Assembly: GCA_950022655.1 (NCBI GenBank)
Contig: OX465587.1
Location: 29,577,716 to 29,641,715, forward strand
Reading direction: 5' to 3'
Length of the DNA stretch: 64,000 nt
Source: Alentia gelatinosa
Taxonomy: Eukaryota > Annelida > Polychaeta > Phyllodocida > Polynoidae
Shown: positions 39,241 through 50,549 of the stretch, piece after piece
Numbering within the stretch: the first letter of the stretch is position 1
Layout of the letters: every line of letters starts with the position of its first letter
Translations under genes and position numbers: made by a program
The notes under the pieces: model-generated
Database searches by the model: none
Told to the model about the DNA's origin: nothing
What the model saw: the letters and a program-made list of their open reading frames with translations, nothing else

Positions 39241-39544
39241 TATCGTAAAACTGGATGAGGTTTATTCTTGTCCACCGTATTCCACGACTGGAGTTTGGCA
39301 AAGTGACTTCATGAGGTGAAGCCGAGTGAAGTCCGGAGCCAAAACTTCAGGAGTGGAATGCGGTGGCCAAGATAAAAAATAATCAGGTTTTTATTTTATC
39401 CTACCCTATCTCCTCGATTTTGGAATATTACGTGATAACAATGCTGTATGCCACTAGTGGCATATAAAACTCTGTATGCCAGTCAGCGTGGCATACGGAA
39501 ACCCAATGTTAAGCCTATGGGATTTTATATTAGGGGTAGGATAA
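39241..39544 (-). mobile_element. Two-part unit, TTATCCTACCCC / CTGGATGA family, copy 3
   Basis: Full-length reversed copy, TATCGTAAAACTGGATGAGG to TTAGGGGTAGGATAAA. Tip ATGAGGTGAAGCCGAGTG. Confidence 0.85.
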
Positions 39545-40110
39545 ATGTACATATAAAAGGTACCCCCTCCCACAGATCCCCCCCCCCCCCCAACACATAC
39601 AGATGAAAAGAAGAAATCGGTGCGAAGGGAATACAGAAAACTCCCTCCCTCCCTCCTTGTAATTATCGATTGATTTCGCATATGTGAGTGCCCCACTTAA
39701 ATCAGAGAAATATGATTTATTATTCGACATTCAACTTTATTGAACATAGTGAGTGACTATCAAAATGACGAAGGTTTATGGTACCAGACAGTGTTCAATG
39801 AAACATAATGACAAGACAGAAACAAACCATGGACTGGACTGAGTGCCGGTTTTGCATGAAGCAGAACTTGGTATCAGATTGAAATTCTGAAAATGGATAT
39901 TTTGACACCTGTGGCAGGCTACATTGTGCCCTGCACTAAGTGAACTCACTCCGTCTACTGTGGGGGGTGTTTCCATCTGTGAATCAAGCCATTCATCTGG
40001 TCAGACAGGGTCCGTGCAGGCTTCCCACCGGCAGTCACCCAGCAACACAGCTGTGACGCAGGTGTGTTGCCATTCTCTAAGGGATTCAACACAGATATTA
40101 TCAGTTCAGA
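39545..40110. other. No defended gene; short open frames on both strands
   Basis: C12 at about 39580-39591 and CTCCCT repeats at 39643-39657. From 39760 to 40110 the composition is more balanced and the sequence does not recur in the window. Frames of 66 codons (minus, 39776-39976) and 74 codons (plus, 39924-40148) show no motif. A non-coding or UTR exon is possible but unsupported. Confidence 0.3.
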
Positions 40111-40113
40111 ATA

Positions 40114-40385
40114 TTTATCTCACCCCAGATATTTTTTCTCGTATCTAACACCCATTAGATATTTAGGAAATATATCCAATGGGGAATATTGTCACAAATG
40201 TTAGCCAATTAGTCAATATTAAGGGTGAGATAAATTCAGAAACCCATTCAAGTTTAGGGTCAGAGTTCGATCCCATCTCATTTGAATCACAGAGCAATTA
40301 ACGCAGCTTCGCCTTGTGAATTACTGCGTGATTCAAACTCGATAGGATACGAGCTCAGACCCTAAACTTTCATGGGTTTCCTCTA
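40114..40385. mobile_element. Two-part unit: TTTATCTCACCCC module plus foldback
   Basis: Module 40114-40234 (TTTATCTCACCCCAGATATT to AAGGGTGAGATAAA). The foldback 40235-40385 pairs AGAAACCCATTCAAGTTTAG with CTAAACTTTCATGGGTTTC; tip CAATTAA-CGCAGCTTCGCCTTG-TGAATTACTG. Related units at 44425-44643 and 45131-45403. Confidence 0.75.
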
Positions 40386-40532
40386 TAGTAAATTGAATCT
40401 TGGATGCTTTTTAATTCCCCCATGGCATGGGGTTGGAGTAGCACATGTTGCAGTCATATAATCATCATACTTTTTCATTCAGTGTGAGTTAACATTGTAG
40501 TCATTGTGGCAGTTCCCAGTTCCTTTTTTTAG
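40386..40532. other. Spacer, no recognised feature
   Basis: Nothing recognised. Confidence 0.3.
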
Positions 40533-40908
40533 AGCGTGTTTGCACGCGCTATATACATCATCTAGAGTTTAGAGGGTCCATATAGACTTTCAGGGTACTG
40601 CATACAATCTATCCCTTCACTCTCTGTGTGCTATTCATTGTGGTATTGAGAACAGAGCAGGGAGCCAGTGTCTCAAAGGCATGCCCAGCTGACCATGACC
40701 AATCACTCAAGACAAAAATACCTCAAGACAGATTGGCGCTTGATGTGTTTGGATCTTAAATAGGCAGTTACAGAAATGGCAAGTTGATTGGGTGCAAGTG
40801 GGTTACAGAAAACTATCCAATGGCTAAATCTAACTCAAACCTCTGAATTGTTATTCATTTATAATTGCACGCTCATTCATCTATGATGTACATACAATTT
40901 GCTCCTAG
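40533..40908. mobile_element. Small element with terminal hairpin TAGAGCGTG...CACGCGCTA
   Basis: Copy 2 is the reverse complement at 57752-58496, where it interrupts another MITE and is itself interrupted. Comparing the two gives termini near TAGAGCGTGTTTGCACGCGC and GCTCATTCATC...TTTGCTCC. The first end is a small hairpin. A fragment lies at 53220-53335. No ORF. An end hairpin and a CTAG-like flank recall Helitron-type elements, but this is not established. Confidence 0.6.
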
Positions 40909-41095
40909 TTCTAATATCCCTTAATATATTACAATATCAACTTATATTTCGTTGCCTTTTTGTATTTCTGTTAAATTGTTACTAATTTCCATTAAATCTT
41001 AAGTGGTAAATGTCTTGAATTGTTTTGTTTCCTATTCATGTCCATAGTTAAACTGTCATAGTGTAATAGCTGTTGTTCAGTGCACTACTGTACTG
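40909..41095. other. Spacer, no recognised feature
   Basis: AT-rich; nothing recognised. Confidence 0.3.
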
Positions 41096-42017
41096 TAAAA
41101 GGGGTATCCCACTATCACGATTTGCGCCTCCGACACACTACGGTAGCCTTACGACAAGCGTTCCGATGAAAAAATGAAATTTGTGTCGGAAGGAACGGTT
41201 CTATCGTGGAAGTGGGTTTTGTGTTCCGATGAGTACTACGACACACTCCGAAACACTCCGATAGTGCTACGATAGAAAAACCATGTCGCAGGGCTTCCGA
41301 CAAAATCGAACATGTTCGATTTGTCGTAATGGTAAAAGTTCATCGGAGTGTGTCGGGATCATTTCCCGCTATGTTAAATATACTGAAAAATATGGTTTTC
41401 CTCAATTTTTTTCAAAAACAAAGATGGTAACAAATAATTTGAAAAATTAGATCTATAGTTCTCCGCAATAGCTATCTCCTGTATAAGTTTGAAGAAAATA
41501 GCATGGATTTTACTCTGTGAAATTCAGCTTTTTAAAATTCCTCTATACCCTTCAAGGTTATTTTCTTCAAGTAATTAGCATTTAACCCGGGAGCGTCCCT
41601 AGACAATTGCTCAGTCACCGCATTTCAGTGGCTAATGCTAATATATATATATAACCGCTTATAAGCCGATCCCGGTTAAAAGCTGACACCCCCCCCCCTC
41701 CCAACACACACACATACACACTTTGGGTTTCTGGCCCCCATCCCCCCTCCCCCAGAATTTTCGGTCTAGATTATATGACCGTTTCAATGAATTGTATAAA
41801 CCAATATATGCTTTTAATTGTTTGCATACCTCTTCAATCGTGGCCGGTGTCGTAACCGTGGTCTTCTTTTCAACCCGTTCCGACACACTGCGACACACTC
41901 CGACACACTCCGACACACTCCGATAAAACCGTCCCGATAGCTCTACGATTGGAAAATTCTTTATCGTAGCCCAATCACAGCACTTTTCGCAGTGTGTCGG
42001 GACAGTGGGAGCCCGCT
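41096..42017. mobile_element. CGACACACTCCGA element, interrupted
   Basis: The left part 41096-41360 and right part 41870-42017 both carry CGACACACTCCGA / TCGTAG phrases. GGGTATCCCACTATCACG at the left and CGGGACAGTGGGAGCCC at the right look like diverged inverted termini. Between them are a decayed TTAA-MITE-like interior (about 41380-41580), a short AT run, and T-rich and C-rich sequence. CGACACACTC is locally tandem at 41878-41920. Confidence 0.45.
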
Positions 42018-42180
42018 TTAAAGCCCGGCGTCCACCTACTACGATATGGCTCCGATATGGTTTACGATGCACCTCCCGATACAAAACCAATATCACGTCA
42101 GAAGGTCACCTAGTATCGTGGCAGTTGACCACGTCTCTGCGATTAGGCACCGATGAAAAATGGGGGTCTACGATTTGTAA
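42018..42180. mobile_element. GGCGTCCACC MITE, truncated copy
   Basis: AAAGCCCGGCGTCCACCTAC to GGGGGTCTACGATTTG; the right half is missing. Confidence 0.75.
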
Positions 42181-42189
42181 CATCCTGCT

Positions 42190-42510
42190 TCTGGGACCTT
42201 AAGTGGGTACCCCTCTTAAGGGGTAGCCCCGCTTAGGGGGTCATCCCGCTTAAGGGTACAATTTGCTCGGAATAGAAATTGTTCCCTCCATCAAGAGTTT
42301 ATCATAACCCCACTTAAGGGGACACCATGCTTAAGGGGACAGTTATTTTGGTACGGAATATCTCTTAACCCCACTTAAGGGACCACCCTTATTAAGGGTA
42401 CAGTTATTTCAGTATGGAATGCCTTTTAACCTCGCTTAAGGGGAAACCCTTCTTAATGGTAAAGTTATTTCAGTACGGAATGCCTCTTAACCCTGCTTAA
42501 GGGGACATTT
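42190..42510. repeat. CTTAAGGGGACAC repeat cluster
   Basis: About ten GCTTAAGGGG / CCCCGCTTAAG phrases with an approximate period of 60 (TTATTTCAGTACGGAATGCC between). A related piece lies at 43212-43275, and a GCATAAGCGGACACC version at 55620-55830. The words resemble the ends of pogo-like MITEs (22050, 26644), so this may be a tandem amplification of such an end. Confidence 0.6.
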
Positions 42511-42668
42511 TGGGGGGAAACCATATATATCAAATCTGACAGGACAGTATGAGGACAGCACTCAAAATGATCCTAATACTTGTTTATGGTGTTTGTGTGT
42601 GGCAGGTAGACTAGTGTCTAGACGATCAGACACGGGGTAACATAATATATAGGCCCCTGTAGGCGTTA

Positions 42669-43125
42669 AGCCGGATGCCCATCTACCGATTTAGGGTTGA
42701 ACGATTATTGTTGTAATTTTTGTCCGTTCCGCTGGAGTTTGATCTCCGTGGTTGGGAAAAAATTTACGTGGTCGCAAGCGGTAGGAGAAGGACGTGAGTG
42801 TCTGATACGCCTCGTAAATACACCTTTAGGGTTGAACGATTAGTTCCCAAATCGTATAGGAGTCGGTCACCTTGTCGCAGGCAAATTATGTAACCTCCCG
42901 CTCGATCCGCACACTGATAAAATCGGTGTATGGTTCACTAATCGCTGGGGGAGGGCAAATACCAAAGAAACCGAGTGTTCACTAATCGCTGGGTAGCCTT
43001 GCCTAGCTGTCCTACATCTACCGACTCCGTTAGGATGACTCGGCTGAGACAAATTACCCTTTGTTTGTCGCCGACAAACGTACATAAATGTTCCGAAATC
43101 GGTAGATGGGCATAGGGCTTTAGGT
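42669..43125. mobile_element. CCCATCTACCGA MITE, copy 2
   Basis: GATGCCCATCTACCGATTTA and CGGTAGATGGGCATAGGGC at the ends. An extra piece of about 120 bp (42703-42830, then GGGTTGAACGATTAGTT again) is a partial internal duplication or insertion. Confidence 0.7.
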
Positions 43126-43299
43126 AGGTGTCTGTGGGGTGATTAAGTGTGGTTATAACAGTGTCTCTATGCCATAGTATCACCTGTATACATAAATCCA
43201 TCAACAGACTGAAAACCCCGCTTAAGGGGACACTTTCCTAAGAATGAAGGATGTCCCCTTAAGTTGGCTTTTACTGTACTTTAGCATGTGATAGGTTCC

Positions 43300-43455
43300 C
43301 GGTGTCTGAATACCATGGTTTTGAGGCCGCATACCACAGATGTGAATCCGTATACCACAGTTCTGGTATCTGACAGGTTTTATATAATTGGCCGTGGTTT
43401 ACTGAGTCCTCATACATTTTCAAGGGGACCTTTGTATAGGATGGATAATAATAGC
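43300..43455. repeat. Module fragment, reversed (family of 29795-30050)
   Basis: GGTATCTGACAGGTTTTATA, GGTTTACTGAGTCCTCATAC and ATAGGATGGATAATAATA. Confidence 0.55.
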
Positions 43456-43667
43456 TGTTTTTCAATGTACTACTGTACTTAAGCATGTCATGGGTTCCTA
43501 GTGTCTGAATACTTCCCCTTATTCCCGTGTTTTGTGTTCAAAGTCGATTATCAACGAACTCAAGGTCATACGATACTGCCACAGCTCATATTTATTTATC
43601 TTCTCATGAATGTGTCCTTACATTTGAACTGCCTACTTACTATCTCGTTCCCAGCGTAATTATATAG

Positions 43668-44090
43668 AACGTTCTGACCATGCTGTACAAGTCACAGAAC
43701 GAGATGGTGATTTACAGTTTGTATGGAACAAGGCGTTTACGCCGAGTTCCGTACAAACCGTAAATTATCATAGAGTTCTGTGACTTGTACAAGCATGGTT
43801 GGACGTTATATATTTACTATATACCCGGAATTTTTTTTAAATCATTAATTTCATTTGGCTTAACAACCAATATCTTAATAAACGTGTATGGGAAGGTAGT
43901 CTGTATTCTGCATTTTTACGTTATATGGCAAAACCGTGCGTATTTGCAGTATATACGGCATGGGTATATAGTAAACGGTGCATATTTACAGTATATATAT
44001 ACGGCATGGGTATATAGTAAACGGTGCGTATTTACAGTATATATACGGCATGGGTATATAGTAATATCAACGAAACATTATTGATTCAAT
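43668..44090. mobile_element. Foldback CGTCCTGACCATGC, copy 3, with 40-bp tandem repeat beside it
   Basis: Foldback 43668-43806, less perfect than copy 2. The companion sequence with TTTCATTTGGCTTAACAACC follows. At 43925-44062 the unit TACGGCATGGGTATATAGTA is repeated four times. A half copy of the foldback lies at 45050-45123. Confidence 0.7.
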
Positions 44091-44214
44091 TACGTTAGCA
44101 CTTATAGGTCTAGCATAAACAATAATCGAAGGGTTGATGCATAGTAATACACGAGCAATAGCGATATCTACTATCCATCTTCTGCTATGAACGAAACCCA
44201 GGAGTTGCCTTAAT

Positions 44215-44643
44215 AAAGTTTATATCAATAGGGACTATTTTTGCTCTATATCACAATGGGACTAATTTCCCTTATACAATGCCTTTGACCGTATTCCACA
44301 GATTTTAATCTGTATACAATGGTTATGATATTTGACAGTTTTTGAATAATGGGTAGTGGTTTACAGAGTCCCAATCATTTTCAATTTTGTATACGATGGT
44401 TAATAATACACAGAGAACAATGGTAGCTGTGTGAATTATGTAGCGATTCAAGCGAGATGGGATCGAGCTCTTACCATAAACTTTTATAGATTTTTGGATT
44501 TATCTCACCTCTCACATTGACTAATTGGCTAACATTTGTGACATAATCCTCCATCGAGTATTTTTTTCTAAATACTCCATGGGCATGGAGTACGAGTTAC
44601 CAATGTTAATTCTATGTGGAAAAAATACCAGGGGGGAGATAGA
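44215..44643. repeat. Module fragment and TTTATCTCACC module with half foldback
   Basis: 44215-44410 is the reversed module family of 29795. At 44425-44498 one foldback arm (GATGGGATCGAGCTCTTACC) precedes a module 44499-44643 (TTATCTCACCTCTC to GGGGGGAGATA). The tip and the other arm are mostly lost. Confidence 0.5.
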
Positions 44644-45130
44644 TATTGGTTCCATTTTGTAATATGCTTGATGAATCATAACATTGTATATAATACATTC
44701 CACAGCATAACAATAACCAGTGGTGACTGTTGGTCAGACGAAGCTGGCTAGTTGGTGTGTGTCACGTGTTAATTATCATCCGTGAATAGAACAGAAGGTA
44801 CAGCCTCACCTTTGTGTCATGTGAGCCCAGAGGGCAGAATGAAGTTTGATTATATTACTATTCAGCTCACACTGACCTGCTTAGGATACATCCACAATAT
44901 CACCATGATTTTAATTTGCAAGGTCGTATTATTATATAGAGACATAGTTAGTGTGGCTGAATGGAATCTTTTCAGAGATATTTTGATTGTAAATACTCAC
45001 CGAGTTAGAAGCCATGTGAATTACGCCATATAACGTAAATATGCCGTATGGTACGCATCGTTCCATGCAAACCGTAAATTATCATCTCATTTTGTAGCTT
45101 GTACAGCATGGTCAGGTCGTTCTATAGAGG
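44644..45130. other. Unassigned, with half foldback at 45050-45123
   Basis: GTTAGTGTGGCTGAATGGAA at 44948 resembles 34048-34068, possibly remnants of the same retroposon. No gene. Confidence 0.35.
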
Positions 45131-45403
45131 AAACCTATGAAAGTTTAGGATCAGAGCTCGTAACTCATCGAGTTTGAATCGCATAGTATTTCACAAGGCG
45201 TAACGATTCAAGCAAGATTGGACCCTAAGCTCTGACCCTAAACTTGAATGGGTTTCTGAATTTATCTCACCCTTCGCATTTACAAATAGGCTAACATTTG
45301 TGACATAATCCCATATTGGATATTTTGCCTAAATATCTCCTGGTCGTTGGATACGAGTTCTCAATGTGAAGTCTATGGAGAAAAAATAGCAGGGGTGAGA
45401 TAA
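45131..45403. mobile_element. Two-part unit: foldback plus TTTATCTCACCC module
   Basis: The foldback pairs AAACCTATGAAAGTTTAGGA with CCCTAAACTTGAATGGGTTT. Module 45261-45403 (TTTATCTCACCCTTCGC to CAGGGGTGAGATAA) includes CTCAATGTGAAGTCTATGG, the diverged form of the CATAGGCTTAACATTG phrase. Confidence 0.7.
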
Positions 45404-45404
45404 T

Positions 45405-45668
45405 GTTGTAAAACTGGATGAGTTTTAATCTGGGCCACTGTATGCTATGACTGGAGTTTGGCATAGTGACTTCATGAGGCGAAGCCGAGTGAAGTCCGGA
45501 GCCAAAACTCCAGGATTTTATCCTACCCAGTCTCCTCAATTTTGGAATATTATGTGTTAACAAATCTGTATGCTACTAGTGGCATATAAAACTCCATATA
45601 TGCCAGTCAGCGTGGCATACTGAAACTCAATGTTTAGCCTATGGAATTTTATATTAGGGGTAGGAGAA
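45405..45668 (-). mobile_element. Two-part unit, CTGGATGA family, copy 4, one arm shortened
   Basis: TTGTAAAACTGGATGAG at the left and GGGGTAGGAGAATA at the right. About 45 bp of the foldback arm next to module A is missing (CTCCAGGATTTTATCCTACC). Confidence 0.75.
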
Positions 45669-45794
45669 TACCCCAGATCAAACACACAGCGAAGCAGGAA
45701 CGTGAGAACAGGGCCGGGTATCAGTCAGAGATAAGGCACGGACTGTCCACATGAGGGGTGACAGTCATCACCTCCAGTCCCTGATGGGTGTCCG

Positions 45795-47065
45795 CAACTT
45801 TATTATCCACCTAATTCATGGTGTCCGTAGGAAATACATAGGGAGTGTGTATCTTTATCATCCACCTAATACATGGTGTCCATAGGAAATATATAGGGAG
45901 TGTGTCTCTTTATCATCCACCTAATACATCGTGTCCATAGGAAATATAAAGGGAGTGTGTATCTTTATCATCCACCTAATACATGATGTCCGTAGGAAAT
46001 ACATAGGGAGTGTGTATCTTTATCATCCACCTAATACATGGTGTCCATAGGAAATATATAGGGAGTGTGTCTCTTTATCATCCACCTAATACATGGTGTC
46101 CATAGGAAATATAAAGGGAGTGTGTATCTTTATCATCCACCTAATACATGGTGTCCATAGGAAATACATAGGGAGTGTGTATCTTTATCATCCACCTAAT
46201 ACATGGTGTCCATAGGAAATATGTAGGGAGTGTGTATCTTTATCATCCACCTAATACATGGTGTCCATAGGAAATATATAGGGAGTGTGTATCTTTATCA
46301 TCCACCTAATACATGGTGTCCATAGGAAACATATAGGGAGTGTGTCTCTTTATCATCCACCTAATACATGGTGTCCGTAGAAAACACATAGGGAGTGTGT
46401 ATCTTTATCATCCACCTAATAAATGGTGTCCATAGGAAATAAATAGGGAGTGTATAACTTTATTATCCACCTAATACATGGTGTCCGCAGGAAATACATA
46501 TGGAGTGTGTATCTTTATCATCCACCTAATACATGGTGTCCGCAAGAAATACATAGGGAGTGTGTATCACCAGACCCGGAGCATACAGATATATCCACCT
46601 AATACAAAGTGTCCATAGAAAACACATAGGGAATGTGTATGAACATACCTGGAACATACACATATACCCACCTATTATATAGGGTCCATAGAAAACACAT
46701 AGGGAGTGTGTATCACCAGACCCGGAGCATACAGATATATCCACCTAATACAAAGTGTCCATAGAAAACACATAGGGAGTGTGTATCACCATACACAGAG
46801 CATACAGATATATCCACCTAATACAAAGTGTCCATAGAAAACACAAAGGGAGTGTGTATGGACATACCCGGAGCATACAGATATATCCACCTAATACAAA
46901 GTGTCCATAGAAAACACATGGGGAGTGTGTATCACCATACCCGGAGCATACAGATATATCCCCCTAATACAAAGTGTCCATAGAAAACACAAAGGGAGTG
47001 TGTATCACCATACCCGAAGCATACAGATATATCAACCTAATACAAAGTGACGATAGAAAACACAT
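45795..47065. repeat. Tandem array made of a transposon end: 55-bp then 73-bp units
   Basis: About 14 units of 55 bp (TTTATCATCCACCTAATACA, TGGTGTCCATAGGAAATA, ATAGGGAGTGTGTATC) to about 46565, then units of 73 bp that add ACCATACCCGGAGCATACAG and ATATATCC. The word TTTATYATCCACCTAATACA is the end of module A of the family at 38677 and 48152. Short open frames on the minus strand are by-products. Confidence 0.9.
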
Positions 47066-47344
47066 ACAGGGTCATATAGGGTGTCCCATGAGTGAGGTCT
47101 TACTGTATATGATTTTCATAACATGAATTTCATGTATCATAAATACCGAGACTATATCCATCAATATTGTGTAACTGCTAAGGTATTGAGCAATACAATG
47201 TAACTCTATGCATATCTCATGCCTTAGAATCACTGATGTATGGTTTACATGTGTATGGGCTCGCAGAATTCTGCATGAAGATGGAGGGAATCATGGTCAA
47301 TATCATCCATAACGGTAATGCCCAAGAGAAATTAGCAGTGCCAG
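47066..47344. other. Unique spacer inside the tandem array
   Basis: About 280 bp without the repeat unit, bounded on both sides by it. Nothing else recognised. Confidence 0.6.
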
Positions 47345-47975
47345 TGGATTCAGCCTTTTATTATCCACCTAATACGAAGTATCCACAGAAAACACATAGG
47401 TAGTGTGTATCACCATACCCAGAGCGTACAGATATATCCACCTAATACGAAGTGTCCATAGAAAACACATAGAGAGTGTGTATCATCATACCCGGAGCAT
47501 ACAAATATATCCACCAAATACAAAGTGTCCTTAGAAAACACACAGGGAGTGTGTATCACCATACCCGGAGCATACAGATATATCCACCTAATACAAAGTG
47601 TCCATAGAAAACACATAGGGAGTGTGTATCACCATACCCGAAGCATATAGATATATCCACCTAATACGAAGTATCCACAGAAAACACATGGGCAGTGTGT
47701 ATCACAATACCAGGAGCATACAGATATATCCACCTAATACAAAGTGTCCTTACAAAACACATAGGGAGTGAGTATCACCATACCCGGAGCATACAGATAT
47801 ATCCACCTAATACAAAGTGTCTATAGAAAATACACGGGCAGTGTGTATCTAGATACCTTAAGCATACAGATATATCCACCTAATATATAGTGTCCATAGA
47901 AAACACATGGGAAGCGTGTATCTACATACCTGGAGCACACAGATATAGCCACCTAATACAAAAGAAAACACATGG
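47345..47975. repeat. Tandem array, second block of 73-bp units
   Basis: About eight units of the GGAGCATACAGATATATCCA type, more divergent than in the first block; the last ones degenerate into the foldback at 48012. Confidence 0.85.
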
Positions 47976-48011
47976 GCAGCATATAACATACCTGGAACAT
48001 ACATACACAAT

Positions 48012-48345
48012 ATTGACTGGTTTCAGATACAAGCGGCCGTATGCCCGGAGGAGTTTACGCGTAATAATATCCGAGCGTATGCGAGGATATTGCGGAGAGT
48101 CAACTCCGAGGAGCCTGCAACCGCTTGTATCTGAAACCAGTCTATATTGTATTTATTATCCACCTCTTTCTGGACAAGTGGCATGTCAATATCAGTTCGT
48201 TTTAGCTATGCACTATTTTTCCATACGCACTATTTTTCCGTATGCGCCACCCGGAGCATACAACGTATCCGTATGCGCTGGGTATGTCCATAGAAACGCC
48301 CTATGTGTTTTCTATGGGGAAACTTTGTTTTAGGTGGATAATAAA
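48012..48345. mobile_element. Two-part unit: CCAGTC foldback plus TTTATTATCCACC module, copy 2
   Basis: Foldback 48012-48143 with tip AATATC-CGAGCGTATGCGAG-GATATTGC. Module 48152-48345 starts TTTATTATCCACCTCTTTC and ends TTTAGGTGGATAATAAA, a clean terminal inverted repeat. Confidence 0.8.
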
Positions 48346-48429
48346 GATATATCCACTGAATGCAAAGTGTCCATAGAAAACACATGGACAACATGTATCT
48401 ACATACCCGGAGCATACAGATATGTTCAG

Positions 48430-48949
48430 TGCTCCCTGCTGCAAAAGCCATGGCATATGGAAAAATAGTGCGTTGGGAAAATAGTTAAATTTACTAATAT
48501 CAGTACCCCACTTGTCAGGAAAAGGTGGATAATAAATACAATATAGACTGGTTTCAGATAAAAGAGGTTGTATGCTCCTCGGAAGCCCTGCGAATCCACC
48601 GCTCATGCCAATGTGAGCTGCTCAGCAGTAGATCTATGTGCTTCAAGCGGTATGGTTGACCCTATGCAATATGGTTGACCCTACGCAATATGGTTGACCC
48701 TACGCAATATGGTTGACCCTACGCAATATGGTTGACCCTACGCAATATGGTTGACCCCATGCAATATGATTGACCCTAGGCAATATGGTTGACCCTACGT
48801 AAAATATGGTTGACCCTAGGCAATATGGTTGACCCCATGCAATATGATTGACCCTAGGCAATATGGTTGACCCTACGTAAAATATGGTTGACCCTAGGCA
48901 ATATGGTTGACTTCTCTGAGCATACGGCCGCTTGTATCTGAAACCAGTC
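48430..48949. mobile_element. Two-part unit, copy 3, with a 19-bp minisatellite inside the foldback
   Basis: The module end AAAAGGTGGATAATAAA (to 48537) is followed by the left arm GACTGGTTTCAGATAAAAG (48546). The right arm (GCTTGTATCTGAAACCAGTC) ends at 48949. In place of the tip are about 60 unrelated bases and 14 copies of CAATATGGTTGACCCTACG (48650-48911), some with AAAT insertions. Confidence 0.8.
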
Positions 48950-49034
48950 ATTATCGATTATATACAAGCACGCGACATGCATGTGCCTAGAATACTGTGT
49001 GAGTGTTGGGGCGGGGGAGGAATAAGGGAAGATG

Positions 49035-49133
49035 TGACTCACCGTAACCACCCCCCCCCCCTACCTCGGCCTCCCGCCGCCCTCCGCCCGCCATACGATA
49101 TACGACATACGACATACACCATACGCCATTAGT
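49035..49133. repeat. CATACGACATACGCC microsatellite-like tract, left part
   Basis: CGACATACGACATACACC continues at 49433 as ACACCATACGCCATACGCC, after the inserted two-part unit. Confidence 0.7.
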
Positions 49134-49432
49134 AGAAACCGTAGCCGAGTGTAGTAATACGCGACCTTCTCGTCGTGGCATAAACATTGTCAAGTCTAAC
49201 TCTCGTTCGGTTTCGTATTTATCCTACCTCGTCTATGCTTTTGTATTACTAAAAGATAAATATTGAGTCAATGACCAACAGAACTTTTTTTTCATAGTAA
49301 CTGACATCCTGCTCTCTGATTGGTCAATATTGTTATTACTCTAGTGGCATAAATAACACTTTATGTCACGGCCTGCCACATAAAATTTCCCTATGTTAAG
49401 TCTATGGCGGATTTTAATTAGGGGTGGATAAT
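49134..49432 (-). mobile_element. Two-part unit, CTCGAGTT family, copy 3, one foldback arm lost
   Basis: TTAGTAGAAACCGTAGCCGA keeps the tip side AGTGTAGTAATACGCGACC and the second arm, then module A reversed (TTTATCCTACCTCGTC to AATTAGGGGTGGATAA). It interrupts the CATACG tract. Confidence 0.75.
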
Positions 49433-49735
49433 ACACCATACGCCATACGCCATACGCCGCCCTCCGCGGCCCTCTGCCGCCCGCCACGGCCATATGTATC
49501 CATAGCCGTACACCACCCGCCGCCCGCCGCCCGCCACCCGCTACCCGCCACCGCTACAGCCCGCCACCCCTCTGTAGGCTGCCCGCCGCCCGCCGCCCGC
49601 CGTACGCCGCCCGCCGTACGCCGCCCGCCGTACGCCGCCCGCCGCCCACCGTACGCCGCCATGCGCCAGCCCGCCACCCGACCCCCTCTGCACACCGCCC
49701 GCCGTCCGCCGCCCGCCGCCCCGTACTCGGTGACC
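49433..49735. repeat. GC-rich CGCCCGCCGTACG minisatellite
   Basis: Repeats of CCGCCCGCC with CATACG or GTACG insertions, over 70 percent GC, in an AT-rich region. Long overlapping open frames on both strands are artefacts of the short period. Confidence 0.85.
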
Positions 49736-49945
49736 CCGCCGTCTCGTGCCCCACTGACGGCTGCACGTGGGGCGGGCGCCGGGCCCGGTACGCCCGGGAC
49801 CCCGTGTGAGGCGCGCGCCGCCGGCAGGAGAGTGTGTGAGGACCCTGGAGGGCACGCACTCTCCCAGCAGAGGCTATACACAGGAAACTACCCCTGTCAC
49901 CGGATGGTGTGTGTGTGTGTGTCGGGGGGGGGGGGGGGGGTTCTT
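49736..49945. other. CpG-rich island with GT and poly-G run
   Basis: CGGCTGCACGTGGGGCGGGC at about 49757 has an E-box next to a GC-box-like word. It ends in (GT)n and G18 at 49911-49940. No transcript signal. Confidence 0.4.
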
Positions 49946-49989
49946 TTGTGATGAACTCCTTCAAGGATTCGTAAAATTCTTAACACGTA

Positions 49990-50250
49990 AATTAATAGAA
50001 TATACACAATATTGCCCGGAGCATAGAACAATATCTGTATGCTTCGGGTATACATACTCCCTATGTGGTTTTTTTATGGACACTTTGTATTAAGTGGATA
50101 TATCATATAATCCGGGTATAGTGATACACTCTCCCTATGTGCTTTCTATGGACACTTTGTATCAAGTAGATGTATCTGTATGCTCCGGGCATGGTGATAT
50201 GCACTCGCTATGTGTTTTCTATGGACACTTTGTATTAGTTGGATAATTAA
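49990..50250. repeat. Reversed module-end repeats (three units)
   Basis: TATGGACACTTTGTATTA and GGTGGATA-like phrases recur at about 50077, 50149 and 50221: the 73-bp unit of the 46-kb array in opposite orientation. Confidence 0.75.
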
Positions 50251-50549
50251 CATGTCTATGCACACACACACACACAATGTTTATGATATATGTCTGTATA
50301 ATTATTATGTATATTGTTATATATATTTGTATATAGGAGAAATAAACCCATTATATTCTGTATAGAATGTAGAATTTGAACGTTAAATTTTTTTAGAATG
50401 TGTGAAAACGTGTCTGATCTGCTTGAAAAAAAAAAAAAAAGGAAATTTTTTTTTTTTTAAATTGAAAAACGATTATCAAAAGTCAACAGACAAAGGAATG
50501 GCCAAATATCCATCTAGCCACAATCTCTGTAGAATATCAGTGTGTCTTA
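50251..50549. other. Low-complexity AT and CA sequence
   Basis: (CA)6 at about 50261, A15 near 50427, T11 near 50448. Nothing else recognised. Confidence 0.5.

Noticed and set aside
42190..42510. Telomere-like TTAAGGGG repeats
   Set aside because: Irregular spacing of about 60 bp and palindromic CTTAAG cores; they fit transposon-end words, not a telomeric tract.
49414..49964. Overlapping proline/arginine- and glycine-rich frames near 49.5 kb
   Set aside because: Short-period GC repeat; frames overlap on both strands.
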